Source: Candidatus Woesearchaeota archaeon (GTDB lineage: Archaea > Nanobdellota > Nanobdellia > Woesearchaeales > WJKL01). Taken from it: a stretch of 22,871 nt of DNA. Numbering within the stretch: the first letter of the stretch is position 1; every line of letters starts with the position of its first letter. The stretch spans positions 1 to 22,871 of the forward strand of contig JAHWIB010000019.1 of NCBI GenBank assembly GCA_019322815.1. Direction: 5' to 3'. The notes beneath the pieces were generated by a model, which searched no databases, was not told the DNA's origin, and saw nothing but the letters and a program-made list of their open reading frames with translations. The position numbers and the translations under genes are program-made. Shown here in pieces: positions 7,104 to 14,512 of this stretch.

Positions 7104-8969
7104 TTATTTACTAAACTTCTTTAATATATGCTTTTTTCCTGTCCAAATAAGTGCATTTTTTAATACTTCAGATATATGTTCAACTGGAATAATCTTTATT
7201 TTATTTAATTTCTCTTTTGCTAAAACAATATCATTTACATTTGATTTTGGGACTATAACCTGCTTGATTCCTGCTTCAATTGCTGCTTCTACTTTTGATG
7301 AAACTCCTCCAATCGGCAAAACATCTCCTCTAACAGACAAAGATCCTGTCATTGCCATATCCTGTTTTATCGGAACCTTTTTAAGAGCAGAGATTATTGA
7401 TGTTGCCACTGCAATAGATGCAGAGTCTCCTTCAACTCCTTCATGAGTCTGCAGGAACTGGACATAAATATCATATTTTTCTTTGATGTCTTCTCCAAAA
7501 TATCTTTTTATTATTGCTGAAACATTTTTCACAGCTTCTTTTGCAATATCTCCTAATTTTCCTGTTGCTATTATTTCTTTTTCTTTTCCTCCTAAAGTAA
7601 CCTCTGATTCTATTGGAAGAATTATTCCAGAGAAAACCTCTTCTCCTCCAATGACTGCAAGGCCATTAACTCTTCCTATTCTTTTTCCTTGAGTAACAAT
7701 AACTTCATATTCTTTTTTTCTTTCTATGTATTTATCTGCAATCTGCTGCTCTAATGATCTTGCCATTTTCTTTGCTTCGATTATATGCTCTTTTTCAACA
7801 ACTTTTGAATTTTTTTCAATTGCAATGTCGCCTGCTGCTCTTATTAATCCGCCTAATTCTCTAAGTCTTAAAGTCAAGTGGCCTTTTCTGTTTGCTCTTC
7901 TTTTTGCTTCCTCAATTATTGCCAAAACTGCATTCTTGCTGAAATGAGGAATTCGTTTGTCTTTTGTAACCTCCTGTGCAACAAATACTGCAATCTTGTA
8001 TTCATTTTTAGGCGTATCCAGCATTGTATCAGCCATATTAACTTCATATCCATAACCTCTTATCCTTGATCTTAGAGCTGGATGCATATGCTTCAAAGTT
8101 TCCATGTTTCCTGCTGCAACAAGAATAAAGTCGCAAGGGACAGGCTCTGTTCTTACCATTGCTCCTGCTGATCTTTCAGACTGCCCTGTGATTGCAAATT
8201 TGCCTTCCTGCAACGCTGTCAAAAGCTCCTGCTGCGTTGCTGGCTGCAGTGTAGCAATTTCATCTATAAATAAAACCCCTTGATGTGTTTTATGTATCAT
8301 TCCTGCAACTACTCTTTCATGTGCTGGTGTTCCTAATCCTCCAGACTGGAAAGGATCATGCAGCACATCTCCTAATAATGCTCCTGCATGAGCTCCTGTT
8401 GCATCAAAAAAAGGCGCTTGTTTTTTATTATAATTATCTACAATTAATTTTGGCGCTTGAGTTTCTCTGCTTCCTAATATTCTTTTATTGAGATTTAAAA
8501 ATAAAACAAAAGCTATCAAAAAGAATATGCCTCCTATAAAAAATGCTGCAAACATTATGTCTGATTTATAATAAGAACGAATCCACCAAGGGGTCAGCAT
8601 TGCAATAAAAGCAAAGATTAAAAGCAAAAGATTTTGATTCTTAAACATCTGAGATGAATGCAGTTTTGAGCTCTTCATCATGCTTCTTCCTTTTCCAGCA
8701 GGCACTGTCCTGATTAAAGGCTGATTTTCATCATTAGGATTAGGAAATGAAACAATATCTACTAATTTTTCTTTTGGAAGAAGCTCTGCTAAAGCTAAGC
8801 CAAGCATGCTTTTGCCTGTTCCAGGTTCCCCTATCAAAAGGACATGTCTTCTTTGTTTCGCTGCTTTTTTGACAACTTCAACTGCACTATCCTGGCCTAT
8901 AACCTGATCAATTATTTTTTTGCTTACTTGTATCTCTTTGGTAGAGCTAAAGTTTAATTTGCCTGGCAT
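7104..8969 (-). CDS. lonB: Archaeal membrane-anchored Lon protease (LonB)
   Basis: A 621-aa ATP-dependent serine protease of the archaeal LonB type, tethered to the inner face of the membrane and degrading misfolded or regulatory proteins. The Walker A GEPGTGKS is at 47-54. Two membrane helices at about 112-158 are inserted within the AAA+ domain, and Walker B VLFIDE is at 232-237. The sensor and lid region extends to about 400. The C-terminal protease domain has catalytic S516 in GDSAS and K559 in GVSSKV. The length matches the family and all key residues are present. The start ATG lies about 25 nt from a TATA-like TTTTAAATAA (8991-9000 on the other strand), so the message is probably leaderless. 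It is transcribed away from the 54-aa membrane protein gene. Confidence 0.96.
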   Translation of the reverse strand: MPGKLNFSSTKEIQVSKKIIDQVIGQDSAVEVVKKAAKQRRHVLLIGEPGTGKSMLGLALAELLPKEKLVDIVSFPNPNDENQPLIRTVPAGKGRSMMKSSKLHSSQMFKNQNLLLLIFAFIAMLTPWWIRSYYKSDIMFAAFFIGGIFFLIAFVLFLNLNKRILGSRETQAPKLIVDNYNKKQAPFFDATGAHAGALLGDVLHDPFQSGGLGTPAHERVVAGMIHKTHQGVLFIDEIATLQPATQQELLTALQEGKFAITGQSERSAGAMVRTEPVPCDFILVAAGNMETLKHMHPALRSRIRGYGYEVNMADTMLDTPKNEYKIAVFVAQEVTKDKRIPHFSKNAVLAIIEEAKRRANRKGHLTLRLRELGGLIRAAGDIAIEKNSKVVEKEHIIEAKKMARSLEQQIADKYIERKKEYEVIVTQGKRIGRVNGLAVIGGEEVFSGIILPIESEVTLGGKEKEIIATGKLGDIAKEAVKNVSAIIKRYFGEDIKEKYDIYVQFLQTHEGVEGDSASIAVATSIISALKKVPIKQDMAMTGSLSVRGDVLPIGGVSSKVEAAIEAGIKQVIVPKSNVNDIVLAKEKLNKIKIIPVEHISEVLKNALIWTGKKHILKKFSK

Positions 8970-8984
8970 TAAGAAAATTAAAGT

Positions 8985-9024
8985 TAACGATTATTTAAAA
9001 ATTACGATAAATTTATAAATAAAT
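8985..9024. promoter_or_regulatory. Divergent promoters of lonB and the 54-aa gene
   Basis: Rightward: ACGATAAA followed by TTTATAAAT (9012-9020), a BRE/TATA pair about 28 nt before the ATG at 9048. Leftward: TTTTAAATAA read on the minus strand (8991-9000) before lonB. Confidence 0.55.
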
Positions 9025-9047
9025 AAAGTTTATTGGGTTTAAAAAAA

Positions 9048-9212
9048 ATGGTGCATTTTATATCAACTATATTGGTATTAGGAGCATATTTAATTTATGT
9101 TTGTTCATTTCATGACGCCCTGCCTAAACACCATGGTGTTTTGAAAAAAACATTAATAAGCCATTCAGTACTTGCTATTTTATTTTTTTTGCTTCTAATG
9201 ATAAGAAAATAA
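9048..9212 (+). CDS. Small membrane protein of 54 aa, unknown function
   Basis: The open frame runs from ATG 9048 to TAA 9212. The protein starts MVHFISTILVLGAYLIYV, has a short loop with several His and Lys residues (FHDALPKHHGVLKK), and ends with a second hydrophobic helix and a basic tail (LLLMIRK). Two membrane helices are therefore likely. A good BRE/TATA pair sits at the right distance upstream, and the stop is 26 nt before the next gene, which has its own Shine-Dalgarno, so the two may be co-transcribed. I recognise no family. Confidence 0.55.
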   Translation: MVHFISTILVLGAYLIYVCSFHDALPKHHGVLKKTLISHSVLAILFFLLLMIRK

Positions 9213-9238
9213 AAGAGTTCTGATAGAGGAGGATAAAA

Positions 9239-9874
9239 ATGAAATTAAATTATTTGAATATAACAATCATCATATGTTTATTAATTTTAATAAGTGGATG
9301 CGGCAGTAGTGATAATGATGTTGAAGAAGAGGAAAGTTTTATTGTAGAAGATATTGATGAAGTACAAAATAATTCTGTTGTAATTATAGGAAGTGGCGAA
9401 GCTAGATCCCAGAATTCAGATTCTGCAGAAGAAACAGAAGAAGAAGATAGCAATGTTGCAGTAATAGAGTATGATGAAGAAACAGGCACTAATGCAGATC
9501 TTGTTAGAGAATTAATGGAGGATTTAGTTGATCAGGATGCTATAACAGAAGAAGAAGATTCTACAGAAGATGAAGAAACAGTTGACGAAGAAAGAGAGAT
9601 TGTTATTGAAAATTTTAGAGGAAATCCTAGAGATATAATAATTGAAAAAGGAACAACAGTTAAATGGACAAACTTAATGTATTTTAAGCATATCATTATA
9701 ATACTTCCTGAGAGAGGGGACGGGACATTTGAAAATAGATGGATAAATGAAGATTTGGTAGAGCTTTGGTATGAAGAAAGTTATGAATTTACTTTTGAAG
9801 AAGAAGGGAAATATCAGTGGGGAAGTAAAACAAAATTTGATGTAACAAAAGGCGTTGTAACTGTTCTTGATTGA
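9239..9874 (+). CDS. Surface lipoprotein with a degenerate cupredoxin-like domain
   Basis: A 211-aa protein. It has a lipoprotein signal peptide with lipobox LISGC (Cys21), then a very acidic Asp/Glu-rich linker (about 27-120) of the kind used as a cell-surface spacer. The C-terminal domain (121-211) has the plastocyanin/cupredoxin pattern, with a lead strand, EKGTTVKWTN, a strand ending in FKH (H151), EEEGKYQW and a last strand VVTVLD. In copper cupredoxins the loop after GxYxY carries Cys, His and Met ligands. Here the loop 190-205 has none, so type 1 copper binding is unlikely. The start is fixed by a strong Shine-Dalgarno GAGGAGG (9226-9232) 6 nt before the ATG. It is followed 15 nt later by the OB-fold gene. 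Confidence 0.7.
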   Translation: MKLNYLNITIIICLLILISGCGSSDNDVEEEESFIVEDIDEVQNNSVVIIGSGEARSQNSDSAEETEEEDSNVAVIEYDEETGTNADLVRELMEDLVDQDAITEEEDSTEDEETVDEEREIVIENFRGNPRDIIIEKGTTVKWTNLMYFKHIIIILPERGDGTFENRWINEDLVELWYEESYEFTFEEEGKYQWGSKTKFDVTKGVVTVLD

Positions 9875-9889
9875 TTTTTTCTTTTTTTA

Positions 9890-10240
9890 ATGAGAGAAAA
9901 AACTTTATTTAAAATTGCTTTGATATGCTCTTTTTTAGGATTAATTGGGTTGTATTTTGTTTCTGAAAACGCTTCTGTTGAGAGGATAAATATAAGCAAT
10001 ATTGATAAAGTAGATTTAGGAGATGAAGTAAAGATAATTGGAAAGATAGAAAGAGTAACTAACAGTGATAAGGTTGTATTTTTGAAGATTTCAGAGATGA
10101 AAACTGAGAGTGTTTCTGTTATTTTGTTTAAAGATAGGGACATTGATCTTATTGAAGGAAGTTATGTTGATATTGAAGGAGAGATTGATGAATATAATGG
10201 AAAAAGAGAAATAATTGCAAACAGTGTTAAGATAATTTAA
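9890..10240 (+). CDS. Membrane-anchored OB-fold protein (116 aa)
   Basis: The N-terminal hydrophobic segment (about 8-25) is a signal anchor. Residues 30-116 have an OB-fold pattern with strands separated by glycines (GDEVKIIGKIE, VSVILFKD, GSYVDIEGEIDEYNGKREI, ending ANSVKII), resembling the tRNA-anti/YhcR-type OB domain. Such domains bind nucleic acid or other ligands. With this anchor it would face outside, so a ligand cannot be assigned. It begins 15 nt after the upstream lipoprotein gene and probably shares its transcript. Confidence 0.6.
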   Translation: MREKTLFKIALICSFLGLIGLYFVSENASVERINISNIDKVDLGDEVKIIGKIERVTNSDKVVFLKISEMKTESVSVILFKDRDIDLIEGSYVDIEGEIDEYNGKREIIANSVKII

Positions 10241-10242
10241 AC

Positions 10243-10260
10243 AAAAGATATTTATATGAT
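10243..10260 (+). promoter_or_regulatory. BRE/TATA promoter of the second cupredoxin-like gene
   Basis: AAAAGA followed by TATTTATAT lies about 25 nt before the ATG at 10280. Nearly the same string (ACAAAAG then TATTTATAT) precedes the nrdD gene at 20757-20772, which supports both as promoters. Confidence 0.6.
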
Positions 10261-10279
10261 AATAATGATTTAATTTTAT

Positions 10280-10777
10280 ATGAGATCAATCAAATGTATA
10301 ATACTGTGTTTTTTAGTTCTATTTTTAGCTAGCAGTTGTGCAAAAGAAGAAACACAGGATAACGGAGTAATTGAAGAGATTGGAAGTGAAGAGATTCATG
10401 AAGTTTCTGATGAAATTTCTGACAAAACCCCAGAATTTGTTTCACATATTGTAGTCAAATTAACAGAAGAAAAGACCATGGATCCTAGTGATTTATCTAT
10501 CTCAAAAGGAGATGTAATAAAATGGGTCAATGAAGACAAGAAATTTAATCACAATCTTGTTATTTATCCTGCTGATATTGAAAGACCAATGTCAAAAGAT
10601 ATAATTGTAAAAAGCGGAAATATAGCTCCTGGTGGCAGCTGGGATTATACATTTGAAGAACCAGGAAGTTATATTATAAAAGACATTTATTCTGGAACAA
10701 TGAGGGGAGAAATAACTGCTGAAGTTATTGCTGAGATTTCTGAAGAAGATATTATTGGAAGAATTGATGTTGAATAA
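10280..10777 (+). CDS. Second lipoprotein with a cupredoxin-like domain lacking copper ligands
   Basis: A 165-aa protein. The signal peptide ends in lipobox LASSC (Cys20), followed by a short acidic linker to about 52. The cupredoxin-like domain spans 53-155, with SISKGDVIKWVN, then FNHNLVIY with H91 where the first copper His belongs, then a domain end GSYIIKDIYSGTMRGEI. Aligned with the usual GxYxYxCxxHxxMxG, the Cys becomes Lys and the second His becomes Tyr, while a Met (M141) remains. Copper redox function is therefore doubtful; a structural or binding role on the surface is more likely. It has its own promoter and is probably a distant paralogue of the gene at 9239. Confidence 0.7.
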   Translation: MRSIKCIILCFLVLFLASSCAKEETQDNGVIEEIGSEEIHEVSDEISDKTPEFVSHIVVKLTEEKTMDPSDLSISKGDVIKWVNEDKKFNHNLVIYPADIERPMSKDIIVKSGNIAPGGSWDYTFEEPGSYIIKDIYSGTMRGEITAEVIAEISEEDIIGRIDVE

Positions 10778-10809
10778 TTGTATTTTTCTATACAACATAG
10801 TTTTATAAG
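10778..10809 (+). promoter_or_regulatory. Hairpin and TATA-like element before the radical SAM gene
   Basis: TTGTAT (10778-10783) and ATACAA (10790-10795) form a stem with a T-rich loop just after the upstream stop, possibly a terminator. AGTTTTATAA (about 10799-10808) follows at a plausible TATA distance from the ATG at 10831. Confidence 0.4.
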
Positions 10810-10830
10810 GATCCAGATCATATATTTTTT

Positions 10831-11958
10831 ATGAGAAATATCCCTAAAAAAGCAGGATTTTTGGATTATTCTTCATGCAATGCCAGATGCAATCATTGCA
10901 ATAGAGGGGCTTTGAATGGGCTGGAAGATAATATAAGCAATGAAAAAGTTTTGGAGAATATTGAAATATTGAAATCTAGAGGCATTGTAAAATTTAATTT
11001 CAGCGGAGGAGAACCTACTTTAAATCCAAATTTAGATAAGTTTATTGAATGTGCCTCTGAAGAAAATGAGAAAGGAAATAAGAGAAGTGTTGGTATATCC
11101 ACAAATGGTTCATGGGGGGATAAAGCAGAAGAAGTATTAGCTAGATACCATAAGATTGGAGTTAGTAGGGTTGGATTAAGTATAGATGGAACTGAAAAAA
11201 CTCATGATAGTATCAGAGGATTTCCAGGGCTTTATAGCAAGGTTAAAAATATTATTGAAACAGCTATTTTATATAGAGAAAAAAATATTCTTACACCCTA
11301 TATTCATATTAATGTTACTGCTCAGCCAAGAAATGTTGATGAACTTGAAGGAATTGCAAGAGAATTTACAGAAAAAGGATTTCATGTTAGTATAACATTC
11401 GTAACAAGATATGGAAGAGGATGGAATCTAGGATTAAGCGAAGAACAAGTAGGAAAGATAAGAGAGGTTAGAAGATATTTAGAAGAAAGAGGAGTAAATA
11501 TAGATCCTGAAGTTGACCTAAATAGATTGTATAAATATTCTTTTGATGAATTTAAAAAAAGACCTAAGTGTGCTCGTTATGAAAAAGGTTTTGAAAGAGT
11601 GCTGCTTAGCAGCGATGGGGGTGTGTTTTTATGTTCACATTTTTTTACTCCTTATGCTGTAATATTAGGAAATGTCAAAGAAAAAAGATTAGATTTAATT
11701 TTAGATGATTTTAAAAAAGGAGATAAAAAGGATTTTTATTGGCTGTTTATTGATCCTTCAGGTGAAGGAGAAAAAAGAAAGTTTTTAGAGGAATTAGAAA
11801 CTGGAAGATATGAAGGAATAAGATGGTCAAAAAAGTGCATACCCTGCTCTATACTCAGCAGTTTTGTTTATTTCAGAAAACAAGGATATAATATTGATGA
11901 AGCAAATGATCTAACTGAGAATATAGCTAAAGGAGAAAAAATTCCTAAAAAATTATAA
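10831..11958 (+). CDS. Radical SAM protein with a SPASM-like Cys-rich C-terminus
   Basis: A 375-aa cytoplasmic enzyme expected to cleave S-adenosylmethionine reductively and start radical chemistry. The cluster motif is C16-x3-C20-x2-C23, followed by the SAM-binding GGEP motif (59-62) and the strand-end sequences STNGS (about 90-94) and LSIDG (116-120). Additional Cys at 247, 268, 336 and 339 (FLCSHFF and CIPC) suggest an auxiliary iron-sulfur cluster as in SPASM/twitch proteins. SPASM relatives include peptide maturases, but no obvious precursor peptide gene is adjacent, so the substrate is unknown. It is followed after 24 nt by the TctA-family gene, suggesting co-transcription. Confidence 0.85.
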   Translation: MRNIPKKAGFLDYSSCNARCNHCNRGALNGLEDNISNEKVLENIEILKSRGIVKFNFSGGEPTLNPNLDKFIECASEENEKGNKRSVGISTNGSWGDKAEEVLARYHKIGVSRVGLSIDGTEKTHDSIRGFPGLYSKVKNIIETAILYREKNILTPYIHINVTAQPRNVDELEGIAREFTEKGFHVSITFVTRYGRGWNLGLSEEQVGKIREVRRYLEERGVNIDPEVDLNRLYKYSFDEFKKRPKCARYEKGFERVLLSSDGGVFLCSHFFTPYAVILGNVKEKRLDLILDDFKKGDKKDFYWLFIDPSGEGEKRKFLEELETGRYEGIRWSKKCIPCSILSSFVYFRKQGYNIDEANDLTENIAKGEKIPKKL

Positions 11959-11982
11959 ATTTTGATTTCTTAATGATTATAT

Positions 11983-13194
11983 ATGTATTTTCAGATTTTG
12001 CTGGCTGTTTTATTGGGGATATGTGCTGGCATAATAACAGGCCTAATTCCTGGGGTTCATATTAATCTTATTAGCTTGCTGCTTGTTAGTTTGTCTGGTT
12101 ATTTTTTAGGATTTACCCACCCATTAATGCTTGGTGTTTTTATTATTGCAATGGCTGTTACTCATACATTTTTGGATATAATCCCTTCAGTATTTTTAGG
12201 AGCTCCTGATCCTGATACTGCTCTTGCTGTGCTGCCTGGACATAGGCTGCTGCTTAAAGGAATGGGCTATGAAGCTGTAAAGCTTGCGACAATCGGAAGT
12301 CTGCTTTGCCTATGCTCAACAATTATTATAATCCCTTTTTTGATTCCTGTTGTTCCTCTTATTTATTCTTTTATCCAGGATTATATTGGCTGGATTTTGG
12401 TTATTGTTGTTGTTTTTATGATTTTAAAAGAAGCTGGATTGAATAAAAAATTCTGGGCAGTGACTGTATTTTTCCTTTCAGGCACATTAGGGATAATTGT
12501 CTTGGAGATGCATGATTTAGAGCAGCCCTTGTTCGGAATGCTCAGCGGATTATTTGGAATTTCTATATTAGTTGTTTCTTTATTTCAGAAAGTAGAGATT
12601 CCAAAACAGAGAATAACTGAAATGATTAAGATAAATGGAAAAGATACATTAAAGGTTATTGGAGCTGGAACATTTTCTGGAAGCTTGACAGCATTATTTC
12701 CAGGATTAGGAGCTGCACAAGCAGCTATCATTGGAAGCCAGCTTGTGAGAAAGATTAAAGAACATTTATTTATTGTTTTAGTTGGCGGCATAAATACTGT
12801 TAATTTTGTATTCAGCCTTGTTACTTTGCTTGCTCTTGGCAAGGCCAGAAATGGCGCTGTCTTAGCTGTTTTAGAGATATTAAAGAGCATAGATTTAAAT
12901 GGAATGATTATTTTTTTATGTGCTGCTCTAATTGCAGGAGGTGCAGCAACTTTTCTTGCCTTGGGTATTACTAGAATTTTTGCAAAGTTTGTCTGCAAAG
13001 TTAATTATCAACTGCTTTGTATCTTTGTTATCTTATTGATTGCTTCTTTGGTGTTTTATTTCTCTTCCTGGACTGGATTATTTGTATTATTAGTTTCTAC
13101 ATTCATTGGTATGATTCCTTCATTTACAGGCGTTAAAAAGAGTTTTGCAATGGGTTGTTTGCTGCTTCCGGTTATTTTATTCTTTATCTTATAG
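11983..13194 (+). CDS. TctA-family (DUF112) integral membrane protein
   Basis: A 403-aa polytopic protein with about ten or eleven membrane helices. The glycine-rich GLIPGVHIN motif (20-28), a later repeat-like GLGAAQAA segment, and the highly conserved GAPDPDTALAVLPGHR...GYEAV block (73-98) identify the archaeal branch of the family that includes the large permease subunit of tripartite tricarboxylate transporters. The small TctB subunit and the TctC binding protein are not nearby, as is usual for archaeal single-gene members, whose substrate is not established. An upstream radical SAM gene 24 nt away suggests a shared transcript. Confidence 0.82.
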   Translation: MYFQILLAVLLGICAGIITGLIPGVHINLISLLLVSLSGYFLGFTHPLMLGVFIIAMAVTHTFLDIIPSVFLGAPDPDTALAVLPGHRLLLKGMGYEAVKLATIGSLLCLCSTIIIIPFLIPVVPLIYSFIQDYIGWILVIVVVFMILKEAGLNKKFWAVTVFFLSGTLGIIVLEMHDLEQPLFGMLSGLFGISILVVSLFQKVEIPKQRITEMIKINGKDTLKVIGAGTFSGSLTALFPGLGAAQAAIIGSQLVRKIKEHLFIVLVGGINTVNFVFSLVTLLALGKARNGAVLAVLEILKSIDLNGMIIFLCAALIAGGAATFLALGITRIFAKFVCKVNYQLLCIFVILLIASLVFYFSSWTGLFVLLVSTFIGMIPSFTGVKKSFAMGCLLLPVILFFIL

Positions 13195-13223
13195 AATTAA
13201 TCACTACAAAGAGGTAAAAAAAA

Positions 13224-13238
13224 CGAAAGCTTTAAATA
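13224..13238 (+). promoter_or_regulatory. BRE/TATA promoter of the phosphatase-kinase operon
   Basis: CGAAAG (13224-13229) followed by TTTAAATA (13231-13238) is a textbook archaeal BRE/TATA pair. Transcription would start near 13262, giving a leader of about 20 nt before the ATG at 13283. Confidence 0.7.
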
Positions 13239-13282
13239 TCTCTCACTGTTTTTGATATTAAATAAATAATTTTGGGATAAAA

Positions 13283-14512
13283 ATGTTAACTGCTATTTTT
13301 GGAGATGGACATGCATGTTGTGAAAGAGATAGAGATAAAAATAGGAATAAAGATGAATATGAAGGTTTAGCTCTTGAACAAGTTATTACTTCTGCCAGAA
13401 AAAACGGCGCTGAAAGATTTGTTTTTCTTGGAGATGTTATTGGATATGGCCCTAATCCAATTGATTGTATAAATTTAATGAAAAGAGTATTTGTAAGAAA
13501 GACGAAAGATGGCATATATACTCAAATTCCAAACCGTCATATGCTGCTTGGAAATCATGGCCTTATGTTTTTAAAAGGAGAAATACCTAAATATATAGAT
13601 GATGATGCTGAGGCAAGCATAGAAAGGATATGGGAACAGTTAGGTGTTGATATCAGTAAAGATCCAGTAAGACCAGCTATTCCTGGTAAGGCTGATGAAA
13701 TATTAAAATCAATACATAAAGGTATAAAACTTCCGCAAAGGTCTTTGAGAAGGAGATTTAGTGATTTGTGGCATGGAAGAAAAGATTATATGTCTCCTGA
13801 AGATTTAACAGAAATAGAAAAAAGTATGGATCCAGAAACAAGAGAAAAATTTCAAAGAGCTAGAGAATTAAAAATTAAAGAAGATAAATTCAAGCCTTAT
13901 CACGATTTTTTTTCATCTTTACCATGTGAATTAGATTTAGGAAAAGAAGGAGGACAAGAAAAACTTATGTTTGCTCATGCTTTTCCATTAAGTATGGCAA
14001 AGTATGCTGATCAGCTTGGAATTGATAAAAATGCTATTGGATTTTTAGAAGTTTATATTATTAAAAGAGAGGACTGGATAAGTTATGTTAAGGATCCTAA
14101 AAATTATTATGAACTTGATGATACAGCTATTGAAAATTTAGAAGCTTATGTCAAAGGACAAACCAAAAATTTAGGAGATTTAGGATTGACAGAAGAAAAA
14201 AAACAGGAGGTTTTAGATTTAAGAAGAAGAACTGCTATAGCTGAAGATGTTGTAAAATTCATGCCAGAAGGATATACATTGTTTATAGGGCATAATCATG
14301 ATGATTTTATTGTTGATGGAAAAGAAGGCAGAAGGATAATCTCTCCTGGAGCTGTTTTTAATCCAAGAGCTGAACCAGGAGATGAGGATTATGAATATGC
14401 ACACTATGTTCTTTATGAAAGTAGTGTTCCTCAAGATGTAATTTGCGGCAGAGTAAAATATAATAGAGATAAAGTAAATAGATATATGGAGGAAGCAAAA
14501 CATGGCAACTGA
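13283..14512 (+). CDS. Calcineurin-like metallophosphoesterase, probable protein phosphatase
   Basis: A 409-aa cytoplasmic protein with the dimetal phosphoesterase motifs in order: D8-x-H10 (GDGH), G50-D51 followed by VIGYGPNP, G90-N91-H92, H232 in FAHAFP, and G336-H-N-H339. The GDxxGYGPxP form is typical of the PP2A/YfcE-like branch that includes diadenosine polyphosphatases and protein phosphatases. Between GNH and the next His there is an insert of about 130 residues, rich in charged helices, which may set specificity. The last 11 nt overlap the start of the Ser/Thr kinase gene, so the two are translationally linked; removal of phosphate added by that kinase is the simplest inference. Confidence 0.85.
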   Translation: MLTAIFGDGHACCERDRDKNRNKDEYEGLALEQVITSARKNGAERFVFLGDVIGYGPNPIDCINLMKRVFVRKTKDGIYTQIPNRHMLLGNHGLMFLKGEIPKYIDDDAEASIERIWEQLGVDISKDPVRPAIPGKADEILKSIHKGIKLPQRSLRRRFSDLWHGRKDYMSPEDLTEIEKSMDPETREKFQRARELKIKEDKFKPYHDFFSSLPCELDLGKEGGQEKLMFAHAFPLSMAKYADQLGIDKNAIGFLEVYIIKREDWISYVKDPKNYYELDDTAIENLEAYVKGQTKNLGDLGLTEEKKQEVLDLRRRTAIAEDVVKFMPEGYTLFIGHNHDDFIVDGKEGRRIISPGAVFNPRAEPGDEDYEYAHYVLYESSVPQDVICGRVKYNRDKVNRYMEEAKHGN

